A stretch of DNA of 64,000 bases from Alnus glutinosa (GCF_958979055.1 NC_084894.1:935001-999000), one strand, 5' to 3'; shown: positions 1 to 11,972, counted from the stretch's first letter. The notes: a model not told the origin generated them from the letters alone. Made by a program: numbers and translations.

Positions 1-656
1 CATTATAGTTGACCGTTGACCCCTATTATTTAAGAGGGTGATTAGTGTTTAAATCGAGTTTTAGAAGTATTAAAACATACCTCATAATTTCAGATTTAAG
101 AAAAGGAAAGATTCTTTGGACTTTTCAAAACGACGTGCAAAATACTTGGGTCACATTAATTCACACGCAAGCATCTCACCAGATCAGCATCTCCTTGGAA
201 TTATTCCAACTTTCTTACCCTAACCACTTCTTTTCTGTTCCTTAATTACTTCCTTGTGGTTCATCAAATTAATAAGAAATAAGAATAAAAGAGTTGACTA
301 GGTTTTCCTTTATTGTTTATTTCCAGGATACCGGCAGCCTAAGAAGAACGAATTTTCTACTGGCCTAAGAGTTGACTAGGTTTTCCTTTATTGTTTAATC
401 CCATAATATCCACACGGGGTGAACCCTTACACAAGTTACGGCTCTAGTATTGGTGTTTGGGTTCTTGTGACTTAATATAACTCACAAATCACCTTTATTG
501 GTAGCATAGACTTTTAGCATCCGTGCTACGAACTTTAAGCCCGTATCTTCAAAAGCATTGTCTTCGCATAATTTTATTCTTATGTTTAATTTTAGATTGT
601 CCGGTCCTTGTTTGTTGTAATTTCTTTTTATGTTAAGAAAAAAAAAACTTATTGTA
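1..656. other. AT-rich intergenic sequence, no gene seen
   Basis: No convincing coding frame is visible. A 28-bp direct repeat occurs at 291-318 and 369-396, about 50 bases apart, with near-identical flanks. This could be a short tandem duplication or the edge of an old transposon. Homology with the later dirigent units begins only near 657. Confidence 0.5.
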
Positions 657-975
657 GGTTATACTAACTTAAGAATCGAAATTATTCTACGTTGATCTAA
701 TCCAATAAGTTCTTCTGCTAAATTCTTCTCTTTTAGCACATACTTCTGGTTACCAACTTTTATATATAACAAGACTTGAAAGAGAGAGAATTCAATTGTT
801 TGTTTTTTTTTTTTTTTTGGATTTAAGGGTGTACGTGATATATATTAGACATCATTTAAAAATTTTAAGTAATCGGATAACATGTTCACTATATATGTGG
901 CAAAATATACAGTGAAATTCTATCTATTCCTGTTTTCTTTCTTAGATTGTGATTTACGAGGGGCCTAACATTAGG

Positions 976-1330
976 GGTGACAATTTGTATTTACGTATTG
1001 GTTTGGGTCATGTCAAGGCATTGATATAAAACTAAATACGCCAAATCAAACTCGACTCATTTAATTAAACGTGTCAAACCATTCAACCTTAACCCTATAA
1101 TTTTGTATTGCATGGGTTTGTGTCGGATTGCAAGTCATGTAAAAAATTGCCTCTCATTAAGTCGCGTGTTGAGTTCGAGTCGTATCGAAGTATAAGTATA
1201 AGATCATATAGGATAATCATAACCTAGCCCATTTAATTAAACGGGTTAAATTCTTCAACCCTAATTCTTTAATTTCGTATTCGATTCATAATGAATTCAC
1301 GACTCGTGTAAAAAATAGCAGCTATACCCT
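976..1330. repeat. Dispersed unclassified repeat, two tandem sub-units
   Basis: A sub-unit of roughly 180 bp is recognisable by the core TTTAATTAAACG, followed by a phrase like CAACCCTAA, then TTTCGTATT and GTGTAAAAAAT. It occurs here about twice. Related copies lie near 18683-18846, 32358-32700 and 33510-33760. No coding capacity or clear terminal repeats are seen, so I leave the class open; a MITE or SINE-like family is possible. Confidence 0.6.
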
Positions 1331-1492
1331 CCATATGTACGTAGGATTTCTTTGGCTGATAAAACTTGTCTTTTCTCCCATTCTCGTCATTCTAGAAGAA
1401 GGCCAACCAAATTGATTGACTTATCAACCTGCTTCTCAACATATTGGGGACTGGGGAGGGTAAGGCCACCGAGTCACCGACCCTTCCCTCAT

Positions 1493-1494
<2 letters not shown>

Positions 1495-1542
<48 letters not shown>
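1495..1542. repeat. (AT)n microsatellite in the A1 promoter
   Basis: About 24 AT dinucleotides lie 25 bases before the TATA box of dirigent A1. The equivalent place before A2 (near 7470-7484) has only about seven, so the tract length differs between the paralogues. Confidence 0.9.
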
Positions 1543-1546
<4 letters not shown>

Positions 1547-1567
1547 GACGCCTTCCCATATTCACTT

Positions 1568-1575
1568 TATAAAAG
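1568..1575 (+). promoter_or_regulatory. TATA box of dirigent A1
   Basis: TATAAAAG lies 46-53 bases before the ATG at 1621, giving a predicted 5' UTR of only about 20-25 bases. The same position before A2 reads CATAAAAG and before B2 CATAAACA. A1 therefore has the canonical form and the other two do not. Confidence 0.6.
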
Positions 1576-1620
1576 ACACAACATATTTGATCATTGTTCA
1601 AGAATCAAGAGTACTTCCCC

Positions 1621-2196
1621 ATGGCTAGAATTCTTCCTGCCTTCATCGTCTTCTTCCTTCTCCATTCCTTCTCTGCAACTTTGGTCTATGGAGAAGACAA
1701 AGGCTTTGGAACACCCTTAGACCCGAAGCTACACAAGGTCAAGAAAGAAAAGCTCAGCCACTTCAACTTCTTTTTTCATGACATCCTGAGTGGCCGGAAT
1801 CCCACTGCCGTCCAAGTTGTGCCGCCACCCTCCAACACATCAAAGACGGGGTTTGGTTCTATAGCCATGTTTGATGACCCATTGACCTTGGGACCCGAAC
1901 TAAGCTCAAAAACGATAGGAAAGGCACAGGGGTTATATGGTTCTGCGTCACAAGAGGAATTTGCATTGTTGATGGTTATGAACTTTGCCTTCACTGAAGG
2001 AAAATATAATGGTAGCACGCTTTCCATTTTTGGAAGGAACCCGGGCGCCACCAGCAAGGTTAGGGAGTTTCCGGTGATCGGAGGCAGCGGGCTTTTCAGA
2101 TTCGCTAGGGGTTATGCTCTGGCCACCACTCATGAGCTGAATATGACGACAGGAGATGCCATAATCGAGTACAATCTCTATGTGCTCCATTATTGA
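1621..2196 (+). CDS. Dirigent protein A1, intact, secreted
   Basis: This is a single-exon gene for 191 residues. Dirigent proteins guide stereoselective coupling of monolignol radicals in the cell wall, giving lignans or shaping lignin; the exact product cannot be read from sequence. Residues 1-24 are a hydrophobic signal peptide. The dirigent barrel runs from about 45 to 191 and includes FFFHDI (50-55), GRNPTA (58-63), FDDPLT (84-89), YNGSTLSI (129-136) and [12 protein letters not shown] (155-166), ending in EYNLYVLHY. Possible N-glycosylation sites are N72, N130 and N174. I chose the ATG at 1621 because the signal peptide starts there and the other copies align there; an in-frame ATG at 1594 adds nine residues without purpose. 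Length is normal for the family and the copy looks functional. Confidence 0.93.
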   Translation: MARILPAFIVFFLLHSFSATLVYGEDKGFGTPLDPKLHKVKKEKLSHFNFFFHDILSGRNPTAVQVVPPPSNTSKTGFGSIAMFDDPLTLGPELSSKTIGKAQGLYGSASQEEFALLMVMNFAFTEGKYNGSTLSIFGRNPGATSKVREFPVIGGSGLFRFARGYALATTHELNMTTGDAIIEYNLYVLHY

Positions 2197-2684
2197 TGTT
2201 CTTGACCTTTTTCTTGGTCATGATCATCGAGGTTCCTCTTCTTGTTCGATCTTTCGCAAATTTTTTATCTTTGAATAATCTTCTCTCCTTTTATTTGGAA
2301 TATGTCATCATGGTTTGCAATTATTTTGGCTACTTTTGACACAATCTTAATTTAAGTCCATCGGTTATAATTAGTTTGTGTTTGTTTGTATTACTTTCAT
2401 ATTGTAAACGTAGACATTTCAAAGTTTCGGTTATTCTTGGTTTGCTATCCTCCTCAACAGCTGATCAGCTTTTAAGGTTAATAAGAATGCAAAATATTGG
2501 ACATATATACCGCTGGTGCACAATTCTTTTACATATTAGCATGTGATTAGAGCCAAGTTAGCTACTAAAATATATTTTTTAACACCCTCCAACCAATACG
2601 TGTTAACAAGTTGTAAAAAGGCTGGTATTATTGTAAATCTAATATTATTCTTTATCAAAATAGACCGTATTATCTAAAATATGG

Positions 2685-3110
2685 TACGACTTTTTTACTA
2701 AATTACTCCCTAAAGTTTAAAATTTATCATTTTACTCCCTAATGTTAGAACCGTTATTAAATAGATCATTTCGTTTACTTTTCATTCAATTTAATAGTGG
2801 CGTTGTTATGTCATGACCAATCAAAAGGCAACATATGTCCCTTTTAATAAAAAAAATAGAAAAAAAAAAATTGGGAGTAGTTCAACCATGCATCCTTGAA
2901 AAACTTTTATTTTTTCATTTTTTTTTATAAAATGAAACACGTGTCATCTTCTGATCGAATATAATATGGCTACATCATTAAAATTTAACGGAAGATTAAT
3001 GGAATGATCTATTTGATAAAAGTTCTAATTTAGAGAATAAATTAATAACTTTTAAATCTTAAAAAACGATTTAACAAAAACCCCTTAAGAGCTACTTAAA
3101 TATTTTTCCC
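2685..3110. mobile_element. Palindromic MITE downstream of A1
   Basis: The left arm (about 2690-2830) and the right arm (about 2930-3085) are imperfect inverted complements for roughly 140 bases. Shared landmarks are TCAAATAGATCATT-like and AATCAAAAGGC-like phrases, the second seen as its complement in the right arm. There is no coding sequence. Homologous elements sit at the same place after B1, A2 and B2, and half of one after A3, so the insertion predates the array. The superfamily is not determined. Confidence 0.7.
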
Positions 3111-3749
3111 AAAAATATACATAAATTTAAGTCCAACTTCATGCAATTCTATATTTCTATTCCATATGCATGATTATAATGGGGAGGAGGTGGTGTTTTT
3201 AAATATCTCAATTCTATTCCACATGCATGCATGAATCCATGATAGACTTTCACATCCGGTTGGACTTGACTTAGACTTTAGGGGATATCACCTATGAGGG
3301 GCTGGCAATATCAGAGCTCCTTCTTAGGTTTCTTTTTTTTTTTTTTTAATAAAAAAATTAATTGAATTTTTAAATTAAATAATTAAATTTATCATTTTCT
3401 ATAAGTTTAATTTTTTAAGTAACTTGTGACACGGTATCAAAGCACAGTCCTTGAATCCGGATCGTAACTACTAAATTAATAATTAAAATAAATAATTTCT
3501 TATCAATTTAATTTTTTTTGGATAAGTGATCATTTAACAACAAAAATGAATTTAACTAGGGTTTTACGTCAAAACAATCATAAGTAGACTGTTGAGTAGA
3601 AGATATATATTGAACTTTGGAATTTCCTGCTCACAAGGTTATTACTAATTAAATTACAGAAAGTAGAAGCATTCGACATTTGTTAAAAAATTCGGGTGGC
3701 CCGAAACCCCAAGGCTAAGAATGATTCCACCCCTAATGATATGATTAAT

Positions 3750-4520
3750 TACCAACTTATAGAAAGACACGGTCTTGGTGAAGAAATGAGAATTGATTAT
3801 TGGGGGACGGTCAACCGGTATTTATAATAAACAAATGTTTTTTTTTATCAAAAAGTAATTTTGATGTGACATTAGAATTGCTTTTTAATAAATAAAAAAA
3901 GCAGCTTGTTGGTCACTTGTGAATATGAACAGAAGAGATATGTCTTTGTTAAACACATTTTCACCTATAAAACGAAAGTCCATTTTGATGTGTTTGGTAG
4001 GTGCACAAAACACAAGATTGGAGGCCAATGTCATAGCCCCAATGTTGTCACATCAAAGGGTCGGAGAAGAAATGAGAGGAACTGCCAAATGCTTAAGTAG
4101 CATTTGTATATCCAGTTAAAGTTTAGCTGTCGTAATTGTCATTGCTATATATTCAGCCTCAATGCTGGATTTAGAAACAATAGTCACTACAGGAAAAATG
4201 GTCTTTATCGACCACTTTTTAGCACACCACGAAACCAAGCAAGGACCCAGATAAACTCAAAATCTGGTGGTAGAGCGACGATCATCTAGATCACCCACCC
4301 AGCTATATATTAGTCACAAAAGGATTCAAGACATAAAGAACCACGACAGTATGTAGAATAACCCATGATCAAGAGCCTTTGAAGTAGCGTAGAACATGCG
4401 CTTTAAGGCAATCCAATGTGAAGAACCAATATTCGGTCCATTGACCAATTAACTCGAGTACAGTAACGTGATACCACATCCAATTCCCTGCTTTGGCACT
4501 CTAGTAGTTGTCCGGTTGTC
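3750..4520 (-). mobile_element. Ty1/Copia retrotransposon fossil, 3' part (reverse transcriptase/RNase H end)
   Basis: Read on the minus strand, this resembles the end of a Copia polyprotein, with RNase H similarity and the sequence just 5' of it. It aligns along its length with the better preserved copy at 9860-10503. It is a broken, truncated remnant with many breaks and is old: it predates duplication of the dirigent unit. No LTRs are recognisable at its ends. Confidence 0.7.
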
Positions 4521-4750
4521 CCTGTGATCTTAGCATGAAGTAATCGCTTACAAGAGTCACGAGACCTAGGAAACACAGCAATGGGGGTGCCTCCGGCCAA
4601 TGAATGAGTGCCATGTGGTCGACAATTACAGCAAACCTACTATAAGCTCCAACAAGCTGCTTTTTTGCTAAACCCTTCTCTCCGAACGGCATGAAAGGAA
4701 TTCTAGCTATTCCTATGTTCTTTATCATGCCTGGAATTCACGAGGGCTTT

Positions 4751-5083
4751 ATGTTTGATGACCCATTGACCTTAATTAGGACCCAAACTATAAGCTCGAA
4801 AACGGTAGGAAAGGCACAGGGGTTTTATGCTTCTGCGCAACAAGAAGAATTTGCTTTGTTGATGACTATGAACTTTGCCCTTCACCGAAGGAAAATATAT
4901 ATAATGGTAGCACGCTGTCCATTCTAGGGAGGAACCTGGGCGCCACCGGACAGCATGCAGGGAGAGGGAGTTCGGAGTTGCCTGTGGTCGGAGGCAGAGG
5001 GGTTAGTTTTCATGACTTTAATTTGAAGACAGGTGATGCCATACTCGAGTACAATCTCTAGATACGTGTTCCATTATTACTGA
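4751..5083 (+). pseudogene. Dirigent pseudogene B1, 5'-truncated
   Basis: Homology to the dirigent genes starts abruptly at the equivalent of residue 83 (MFDDPLT). Signal peptide and first third are gone, with promoter-like sequence homologous to that before B2 joined directly to mid-gene sequence. Several small indels break the rest: extra bases inside the DPLTLGPEL region and near KYNGS, a deletion removing most of the [10 protein letters not shown] segment, and extra bases before the final codons. The 3' end still resembles EYNLY, and the downstream flank is shared with B2. No functional protein is possible. It is closest to B2, for example sharing the HDFN-type segment near the end. Confidence 0.88.
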
Positions 5084-5894
5084 TGATGTTCTTGACATTT
5101 TCTTGGTCATCAGCACGAGGTTCCTTTTATTTGGAATATGTATGTGTTGAGGTATCCGTGTTGATGCTCTCAGAGTCTCAGGGTCATAGATTTCAATTAT
5201 TTTGGCTACTTTTGACAAGCTTTACTAATTAAGTCGAGAGATTGGTTAAAGTATTTGTTTGTATTACTTTAAACTTAAAGAATTAATGCTAAACAAACTC
5301 TCAAGTTTATATTTGTAAGTGTTTATATACTCTCGTGGCAGTACTGAAAACTACCATTAGATTTAAATTCAATGTTGATCTATCATTAAAAGTATATATT
5401 TGAAAGTTTGTATAGCATTTCTTTTAAGCTTATACGTACGTGTACCATGCTTTCACATTGGACAAGCTAGTAGACATGCATTTCAAAGCTTCGGTCATTC
5501 TTAGTTTCTATCCTCCTCAACAGTTGATCAACTTTAAGTTAATAAGGGTGCAAAATATTATACCTAGGCTATAACTCATTTACAATTTGTTTATACCTAT
5601 TAGCGTGTGATTTGAGCCACAACAGTTACTAATTAAAAAGAAAAATGCACCCTCCAACAAATACGCATCAACAAGTTGAAAAGAGTGGTAAACCAATTGT
5701 AGGTCTAAATTATTCTTTAGCAAAATAGAACGTTTTATTTAAATTTTCTGAAAAGTATTTTCTCTTTGAATCATGCTCTTAATAATACGAAAGATCTATG
5801 TAACTTGTATTTTCTCTATTCTCATTTATAAGAAGAAAAAAAATTTAAAATTTAAAATTTAAAAAGGGAGAAAAAAATATGTTCCAAGGATCTC

Positions 5895-6345
5895 TAAGGT
5901 ATGACTTTCTATTAAATCGCTCCATAAGGTTAATAGTTGTATCAAATAGATCATTATGTCCACCTTCTATTAAAGTTTTAATGGTGTTGCCACGGCATGC
6001 CCAATGAAAAGGCGGCACATGTCCCTTTTAATAATAATAATATATATAAAAATTGGGGTGGTTCGACCACCATGAGAAAACTGTTAATATTTATTTTATA
6101 ATTTTACTTTTTATCTTTTATTATATATGTTTTTTTATTAAAGAAGCTAAACATGTGTCGCCTTCTGATTGGGTATGATGTGCATGCATGCCAACATTAA
6201 AAATTTAACAAAAGGTGGGTGAATGACCTATTAGATAATAATTCTACTCTTAGGAAATAAATTGATAAATCTTAAAACTTAGAAAGGGATTTGATAATAA
6301 ATAAATAAAAGCTATATATACCTCAAAGATTACAGAAATATTTTT
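5895..6345. mobile_element. Palindromic MITE downstream of B1
   Basis: This is the same element as at 2685-3110. It shows the left-arm phrases (start near GGTATGACTT, then AATAGATCATTATGTCCACC, then an AATGAAAAGGCGGCACATGT-like stretch) and the complementary right arm to about 6335. It is more diverged from the A copies than they are from each other. Confidence 0.65.
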
Positions 6346-6599
6346 CCCAAAAAAATACCGAAGGTCCGAGTGCATGTCCAACTACCTAACGTGCATAATA
6401 TTTATAATGGGGATCGAAGTTGGTGGCCGGTGGTTTTAAATATATTATATATCGACTGTGGTTAATTGTCTCTGAGAATGATAGACTTTTACTTCCAATT
6501 ACACTTGGCTTAGAAAATTTGCCGTCGCTAATATTGTATTTACTCAATATATAATGACAGTCGTTGTTGGATATTAGAAGCCAATTCTGACTTATATAA

Positions 6600-6675
6600 G
6601 CTAAGTTTAGGGCTATATATATATATATATATATATAGCTTAGCAAACTTACTTTTTATTTTACTTTCTTTTTTT

Positions 6676-6761
<86 letters not shown>
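6600..6761. repeat. (TA)n microsatellites between units 1 and 2
   Basis: Two AT/TA tracts occur, 6615-6638 and 6679-6761; the second has about 41 dinucleotides. They lie near the junction between the B1 flank and the A2 promoter region. Long TA tracts can extrude cruciforms and are often collapsed or expanded in assemblies. Confidence 0.9.
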
Positions 6762-6765
<4 letters not shown>

Positions 6766-7562
6766 CTTTTTCAAAGCACCTACCTCCCTATTAACATTTT
6801 AATTATTCATTTTTACTATTCCATTTAAATATGCACTTAAAAAAAATAAAAAATGATAGTTTGAAACTGTGTAAAAACATATCTTTTTGTAGCGGAAATA
6901 TTCTTAACAATGTACACACACGATTTTAATAGTAATTTAAGGCACTATTCTTCTCCCTTCCTCTTCACAAAACACCAACTACAGGCTGCTACATCTCAGA
7001 ATAGGCCGGGGAACATTTTTTTAAGAGATGTGCTATATCTATATATATATATATAGCAATGGGGTTCTAGCTTCCAATAAAGGCATGCCACGTGGTTGGC
7101 AGACACCACGTAAAAATGAAATTTTCGTCTTCTTAATTTCTCATATATGCTATATACCCTTAAAAGTTTTCTCCTAATTTATACTGACTTAAGAATCGAA
7201 ACTATTCTGAGTTGGCCTGCTCCAACAACCTCATCTGCCAACCCCTTTTCTTCTCTCCTTGTACGTAATTTTGGTTGACCAATTGTTATAACAAGACTTG
7301 AAAGGGCGAAAATACATTTTATGATAAGATTTTGTTTCGTTGGATCTTTGATAATATCACATTATTTAAAATCCTTGTCATTCTAGAAGAAGGCCAACCA
7401 AATTGATTGGCTTATATATCATATCGACCAGTTTCTCAAGCATATTGGGACGTCCCTTCCCTCATTGCATATATATATATATAATTAGACGCACATATTC
7501 ACTTCATAAAAGACACGTACAACATATATATTGACGACCTTTGTTCAAGAGCTCCGATCCCC

Positions 7563-8144
7563 ATGGCTAGAATTCTTCCTGCCTTCATTGTCTTCTTCCT
7601 TCTCCATTCCTTCTCTGCAACTTTGGTCTCTGGCGCCGGAGAAGAGAAAGGCTTTAGAGCACCCTTAGACCGGAAGCTACACAAGGTCAAGAAAGAACAG
7701 CTCAGCAACTTCAACTTCTTTTTTCATGACATCCTGAGTGGCCGGAATCCCACTGCCGTCCCAATTGTGCCGCCACCCACCAACACATCAAAGACGGGGT
7801 TTGGTTCTATAGTCATGATTGATGACCCATTGACCTTGGGACCCGAACTAAGCTCAAAAACGATAGGAAAGGCACAGGGGTTTTATGGTTCTGCTTCACA
7901 AGAGGAATTTGCATTGCTGATGGTTATGAACTTTGCCTTCACTGAAGGAAAATATAATGGTAGCACGCTTTCCATTTTTGGAAGGAACCCGGGCGCCACC
8001 AGCAAGGTTAGGGAGTTTCCTGTGATCGGAGGCAGCGGGCTTTTCAGGTTTGCCCGGGGTTATGCTCTGGCCACCACTCATGAACTGAATCTGACGACAG
8101 GGGATGCCATAATCGAGTACAATCTCTACGTGCTCCATTATTGA
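7563..8144 (+). CDS. Dirigent protein A2, intact, secreted
   Basis: A single-exon gene for 193 residues, very close to A1, with a signal peptide over about residues 1-25 and the full dirigent barrel to the terminal EYNLYVLHY. Differences from A1 are mostly conservative: SGAGEEKGFRAPLD replaces YGEDKGFGTPLD, VIDDPLT replaces AMFDDPLT near residue 86, and FYGSAS replaces LYGSAS. The NTS, NGS and NLT glycosylation motifs remain. Role and location should match A1: wall-localised control of phenoxy-radical coupling, product unknown. The promoter keeps the A1 layout, but the TATA position reads CATAAAAG and the AT tract is shorter, so expression may differ. Confidence 0.93.
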   Translation: MARILPAFIVFFLLHSFSATLVSGAGEEKGFRAPLDRKLHKVKKEQLSNFNFFFHDILSGRNPTAVPIVPPPTNTSKTGFGSIVMIDDPLTLGPELSSKTIGKAQGFYGSASQEEFALLMVMNFAFTEGKYNGSTLSIFGRNPGATSKVREFPVIGGSGLFRFARGYALATTHELNLTTGDAIIEYNLYVLHY

Positions 8145-8582
8145 TGTTCTTGACCTTTTTCTTGGTCATGATCGATCGAGGTTCCTTTTTCATGTTCTTT
8201 CGCAAATTTTTTGTCTTTCAATAATCTTCTCGATCTCCTTTTATTTGGAATATGTCGTCATAGTTTTCAATTAAGTCCATTAATGGTTAGTTTGTGTTTG
8301 TTTGTATTACTTTCACAATTTATATTGTAAAATTAAGTAGACATTTCAAAGTTTCGGACATTCTTGGTTTGCGATATATCCTCCTCAACAGATGATCAAT
8401 CAGCTTTTAAGGTTAACAATTAAGAGTGCAAAATATTATAAGCACGTGATTGGATCCATGTCAGTTATTAAAAAATATTTTTTTTTGACACCTTCCAACC
8501 AATAGGTGTCAACAAGTTGTATATTAATTGTAGGTCTAACATTATATGTTCTTTAGCAAAATAGACCCTTTTACCTAAAATA

Positions 8583-8985
8583 AGGTATGACTTTTTACTA
8601 AATTGATTCCTAAGAGGTTTAAAAGTTATCACTTTACTCCCTAATATTAGAGCCGTTATTAAATGGATCATTTTGTCTACCTTTCATTAAATTTTATAGT
8701 AATGTTGTTACGTCATACCCAATCAAAAGGCAGCATATATATGTCCCCTTTAATAAAAAAAAAAAAAACTAAAACCGAGAGTGGTTCAACCATCCTTTAA
8801 GTTTTTTTATTTTTTCTTTTTCTTTTCCTTTATTTTTTATTGTTTATTAATTGAAACACATGTCGCCTAATTTAGAGAGTAAATTAATAACTTTTAAATC
8901 TTAGAAAGCGATTCAATAATAAAAAATAAAAAAAAAAAAAAAAACTCCTTAAGGGCTACTTAAATATTTTTTTCCAAAAATATAC
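8583..8985. mobile_element. Palindromic MITE downstream of A2
   Basis: The same insertion as downstream of A1 (2685-3110), with a full left arm and a shortened right arm. An A/T-rich block replaces the centre. Confidence 0.65.
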
Positions 8986-9344
8986 ATAAATATCTCAATT
9001 CTTAACTAAAAAAAAAAAATCTCAATTCTATTCCACATGCAAGATAGACTTTCACATCCTGTTGGACTTGACTTTAGACTTTTGGTTTCAAGGGGCCTAT
9101 CACCTATGAGGGGCGGCTGGCAATATCAAAGTTTTTTTTTTTTTTTTTTTTTCAATTTAATTAATTTAATTAAAATAATTTAATTTAATTATCATTTTCA
9201 ATAAATTTAGTCTTTCAAGTAACTGTTGGAAGCCGGCCGCTTTTAGTTGGATTATGGGAAACTGATCGAGTTCGCATTATCCTAAACTTACATACATTTT
9301 TTTCATGATTCTTTTATGTCAAAACAATCATAAGTATACTGTTC

Positions 9345-9700
9345 TTTTTTTCTTTTTCTTTTTCTTTTATATGAATAAAATCTTTCATAGAACACAAAAC
9401 ACTATACACTCCAGAGAGCCTGGAACTCTGTCCCAAAGGAACACAAACACCTTAAGGCCAAACAAGCCAAACCCAAACAAAACACCTGCAACCACACAGG
9501 GAGCAGAACACAGACACCCAAACCAACAACAAACCAAGTTCACGTCTAAACAGCAAAACAAGCACAGGAACTCAGAAACAGCAACAAAACAAAAACAGCA
9601 GAAACTCAAACAACACCCAACTCCAAAACAGAGCACACTAGATCAAATTCTGCAGGGTCGGTCCATCTAGAAACAAGAAACAGAAAATTATGGAGGTGCT
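9345..9700 (-). mobile_element. Retroposon 3' fragment (LINE-like), inserted only in unit 2
   Basis: Unit 1 runs without interruption from the phrase AAAACAATCATAAGTA to GATATTGAACTTT (near 3575-3615). In unit 2 about 370 bases separate these phrases. The insert starts with a T-rich tract and, read on the minus strand, is a G/T-rich stretch ending near TTTTATTCATATAAAAG, which resembles plant LINE tails. A long cysteine-rich frame on the minus strand (9385-9636) is probably not a gene. It arrived after the unit was duplicated. Confidence 0.5.
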
Positions 9701-9859
9701 TAATTGAAATGTCATGTAGCCGCAAGATATTGAACTTTGTAATTTCCTGCTCACAAGGTCGTTATTACTAAATTACAGAAAGTAGATGCATTCGATATAC
9801 GTATTTGACTTTTTGAAAGAAATTGGAAATTTGGAATTGGTGATATGGTTAATTAACAT

Positions 9860-10503
9860 CCCCCTCAAGCAAATGAGGGGAGGAAAAACTAGAAGCTTGT
9901 CACCGCGAAGAAGAAACCGACTTATAGTAAGATCCGATCCTTGGTGAAGATATCAGCCGGTTGGTCACTTGTGAATGTGAACCGAAGACATATGTCCTGG
10001 TTAAACACTTTTTTACGTATAAAATGAATTAAAGTCTATATCGATGTGTTTGGCATGTGCGTGAAAGACAGGATTAGAGGCCAATGTCATAGCCCTAATA
10101 TTGTCACACCAATGGGTCGGAGAAGAAAGGAGATCAAGGAACTGCGCTGCCAAATCCTTAACTAGCATGTGTATCCAATAAAGTTTAGCTGTAGTAATTG
10201 TTATTGCTCTATATTTAGCCTCAATATATGATGGATTTAGAAACAAAAGATTGCTTCTTAGCACACCGCGAAATCAAGCAACGACCAAGATAAACTCAAA
10301 ATCTTGTTTTTAGATCGAGCGACGATCGTCTAGATCACCCTCCAATCAGAGTCGCAAAAGGCCTGAAGAGATAAAGAACCAAGAGAGTAGAATAACCCAT
10401 GATCAATGGAGCCTTTGAGATAGCGTAGAACACACTTTAAGGCAGTCTAATGTGAAGAATTGATATTCGGTTCACTAACCAACTAACCCGAGTACAATCA
10501 CAG
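9860..10503 (-). mobile_element. Ty1/Copia fossil, RNase H end, upstream of B2
   Basis: The minus strand encodes a recognisable Copia RNase H segment (around 10040-10260; motifs like EAKYRAI, WCDNI and HAKHIDID). Farther 5' there is similarity to the end of the reverse transcriptase region. The 3' end near 9862 has the CCCCTCAAG phrase common next to Copia 3' ends. It is a truncated, broken remnant with multiple breaks, homologous to 3750-4520, and so co-duplicated with the dirigent unit. Confidence 0.78.
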
Positions 10504-10662
10504 TGTTAGAACAAGTGACTCATATTTTCATGAGCATAGAGATCGAGTAATACAAGTACCAGTATAAATATAGTGGTCATTCCATATTATTTATCATTAT
10601 TGATTTTCTCTTGCTCTCTCTTTTCTATTCCATATTATTCATCATTATTGTACACGATAACA
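10504..10662. mobile_element. Small solo-LTR-like insertion (fossil)
   Basis: A 159-bp segment absent from the matching place in unit 1 (near 4462). It begins TGTTA and ends TAACA and carries a TATAAATAT motif. Size and ends suggest a solo LTR of a small (TRIM-like) element. I could not see a clean target-site duplication, so the class is tentative. It is younger than the unit duplication. Confidence 0.4.
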
Positions 10663-11385
10663 ACATACGGGATACTACATCAAATTCCCTCCTTTGGCAA
10701 GCCAGTAGTTAGCCCTGTGATCTCAGCACGAGGAGATCGCTTACAAGAGTGATCACGGGACCTAGCTAGAGAATTCAACAATGGGGGAGCCTCCAATGAA
10801 TGATCATTGCCTTGTGGCCGACAGTTACGGCAAACCTGCTATAAAAGGTGGCAGACACTATCTAAAAATGGGACTTTCATCTCCTCTTACACGCTGCCCT
10901 TGCTTCCTTAAAAGTATTCTCTTAAGTTATACCGACTTAAGCATCAAAGCTAGGTATTTCATATCGACCCACTTGTGCAAGCTCTTTTGCTAAACCTTTC
11001 TTCCTACGTACCGACGAAAAGAATTCTAGCTATTCCTATTTTCTTTCTCGTGCCTGGAGGCTGGAATTCACGAGGGCATCAGTCCATATGTAGGAATTAT
11101 TTGGCTGATAAATCTTGTTTTTTTTCTCCCATCGCTGTCACGAAAACCTCAACTATAAGTTGCTGCAGCCTACAATTTTAGAATATATATTGGCCGGTTT
11201 GGTCATTAATCTAGAAGAAGGCTAACCAAATTGATCGATTGACTAATCTACCTGGCCGGGGAGGGTAAGCACACCGATCGACCCTTGCCTTATTGCATAT
11301 ATATATATAAGACTCCCGGCCATATATATATTCACTGCATAAACACACAGCATACTGACCACGTACATTTTAAGAGTACTTCCCC

Positions 11386-11972
11386 ATGGCTAGAATTCTT
11401 CCTGCCTTCATCGTCTTCTTCCTTCTCCATTCCTTCTCTACAACTTGGGCCTCTGGAGAAGAGCAAGGCTTTGGAAGGCCCTTAGACGCGAAGCTACACA
11501 AGCTCAAGAAAGAAAAGCTCAGCCACTTTCACTTCTTTTTTCATGACATCCGGACTGGCCGGAATCCCACTTCTTACCAAGTTGTGCCGCCGCCCTCCAA
11601 CACATCAAAGACGGACTTTGGTGTTATATTCATGTTTGATGACCCATCGAGTCATCGACCTTAGGACCCAAACTAAGCTCAAAAACGGTAGGAAAGGCAC
11701 AGGGGTTTTATGCTTCTGCGCAACAAGAAGAAATTCTCTGTTGATGGTTATGAACTTTGCCTTCACTGAAGGCAAATATATATAATGGTAGCACGCTTTC
11801 CATTCTAGGAAGGAACCCGGGCGCCACCAGCAGGGTGAGGGGGTTTCCTGTGGTCGGAGGCAGCGGGGTTTTCAGGTTTGCTAGGGGTTATGCTCTGGCC
11901 AATACTCATGACTTTAATGCGAACACAGGTGATGCCATACTCGAGTACAATCTCTACGTGTTCCATTACTGA
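11386..11972 (+). pseudogene. Dirigent pseudogene B2, nearly full length
   Basis: The start at 11386 opens a good signal peptide (MARILPAFIVFFLLHSFSTTWA) and the frame stays dirigent-like through FFFHDI, NPTS and FMFDDP, about 90 residues. An 8-bp insertion after GATGACCCAT (near 11650) then shifts the frame and brings an early stop at 11662. Further on, one base is missing within EEFALL (near 11731), and four extra bases lie within GKYNGS (near 11780). After that the reading resumes normally from [12 protein letters not shown] to YNLYVFHY at 11972. These three host-gene lesions give a net shift. It is the closest relative of B1, and both B-type copies are dead. Confidence 0.88.

Noticed and set aside
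1776-2190. Minus-strand open frames inside dirigent A1 (and the same inside A2, B2, A3)
   Set aside because: They are antisense shadows of conserved coding sequence and repeat wherever the dirigent gene repeats.
9305-9670. Plus-strand frame of 121 residues, rich in Lys, Gln, Asn and Thr
   Set aside because: It is the antisense of the retroposon fragment and starts in a T-run; composition is not protein-like.
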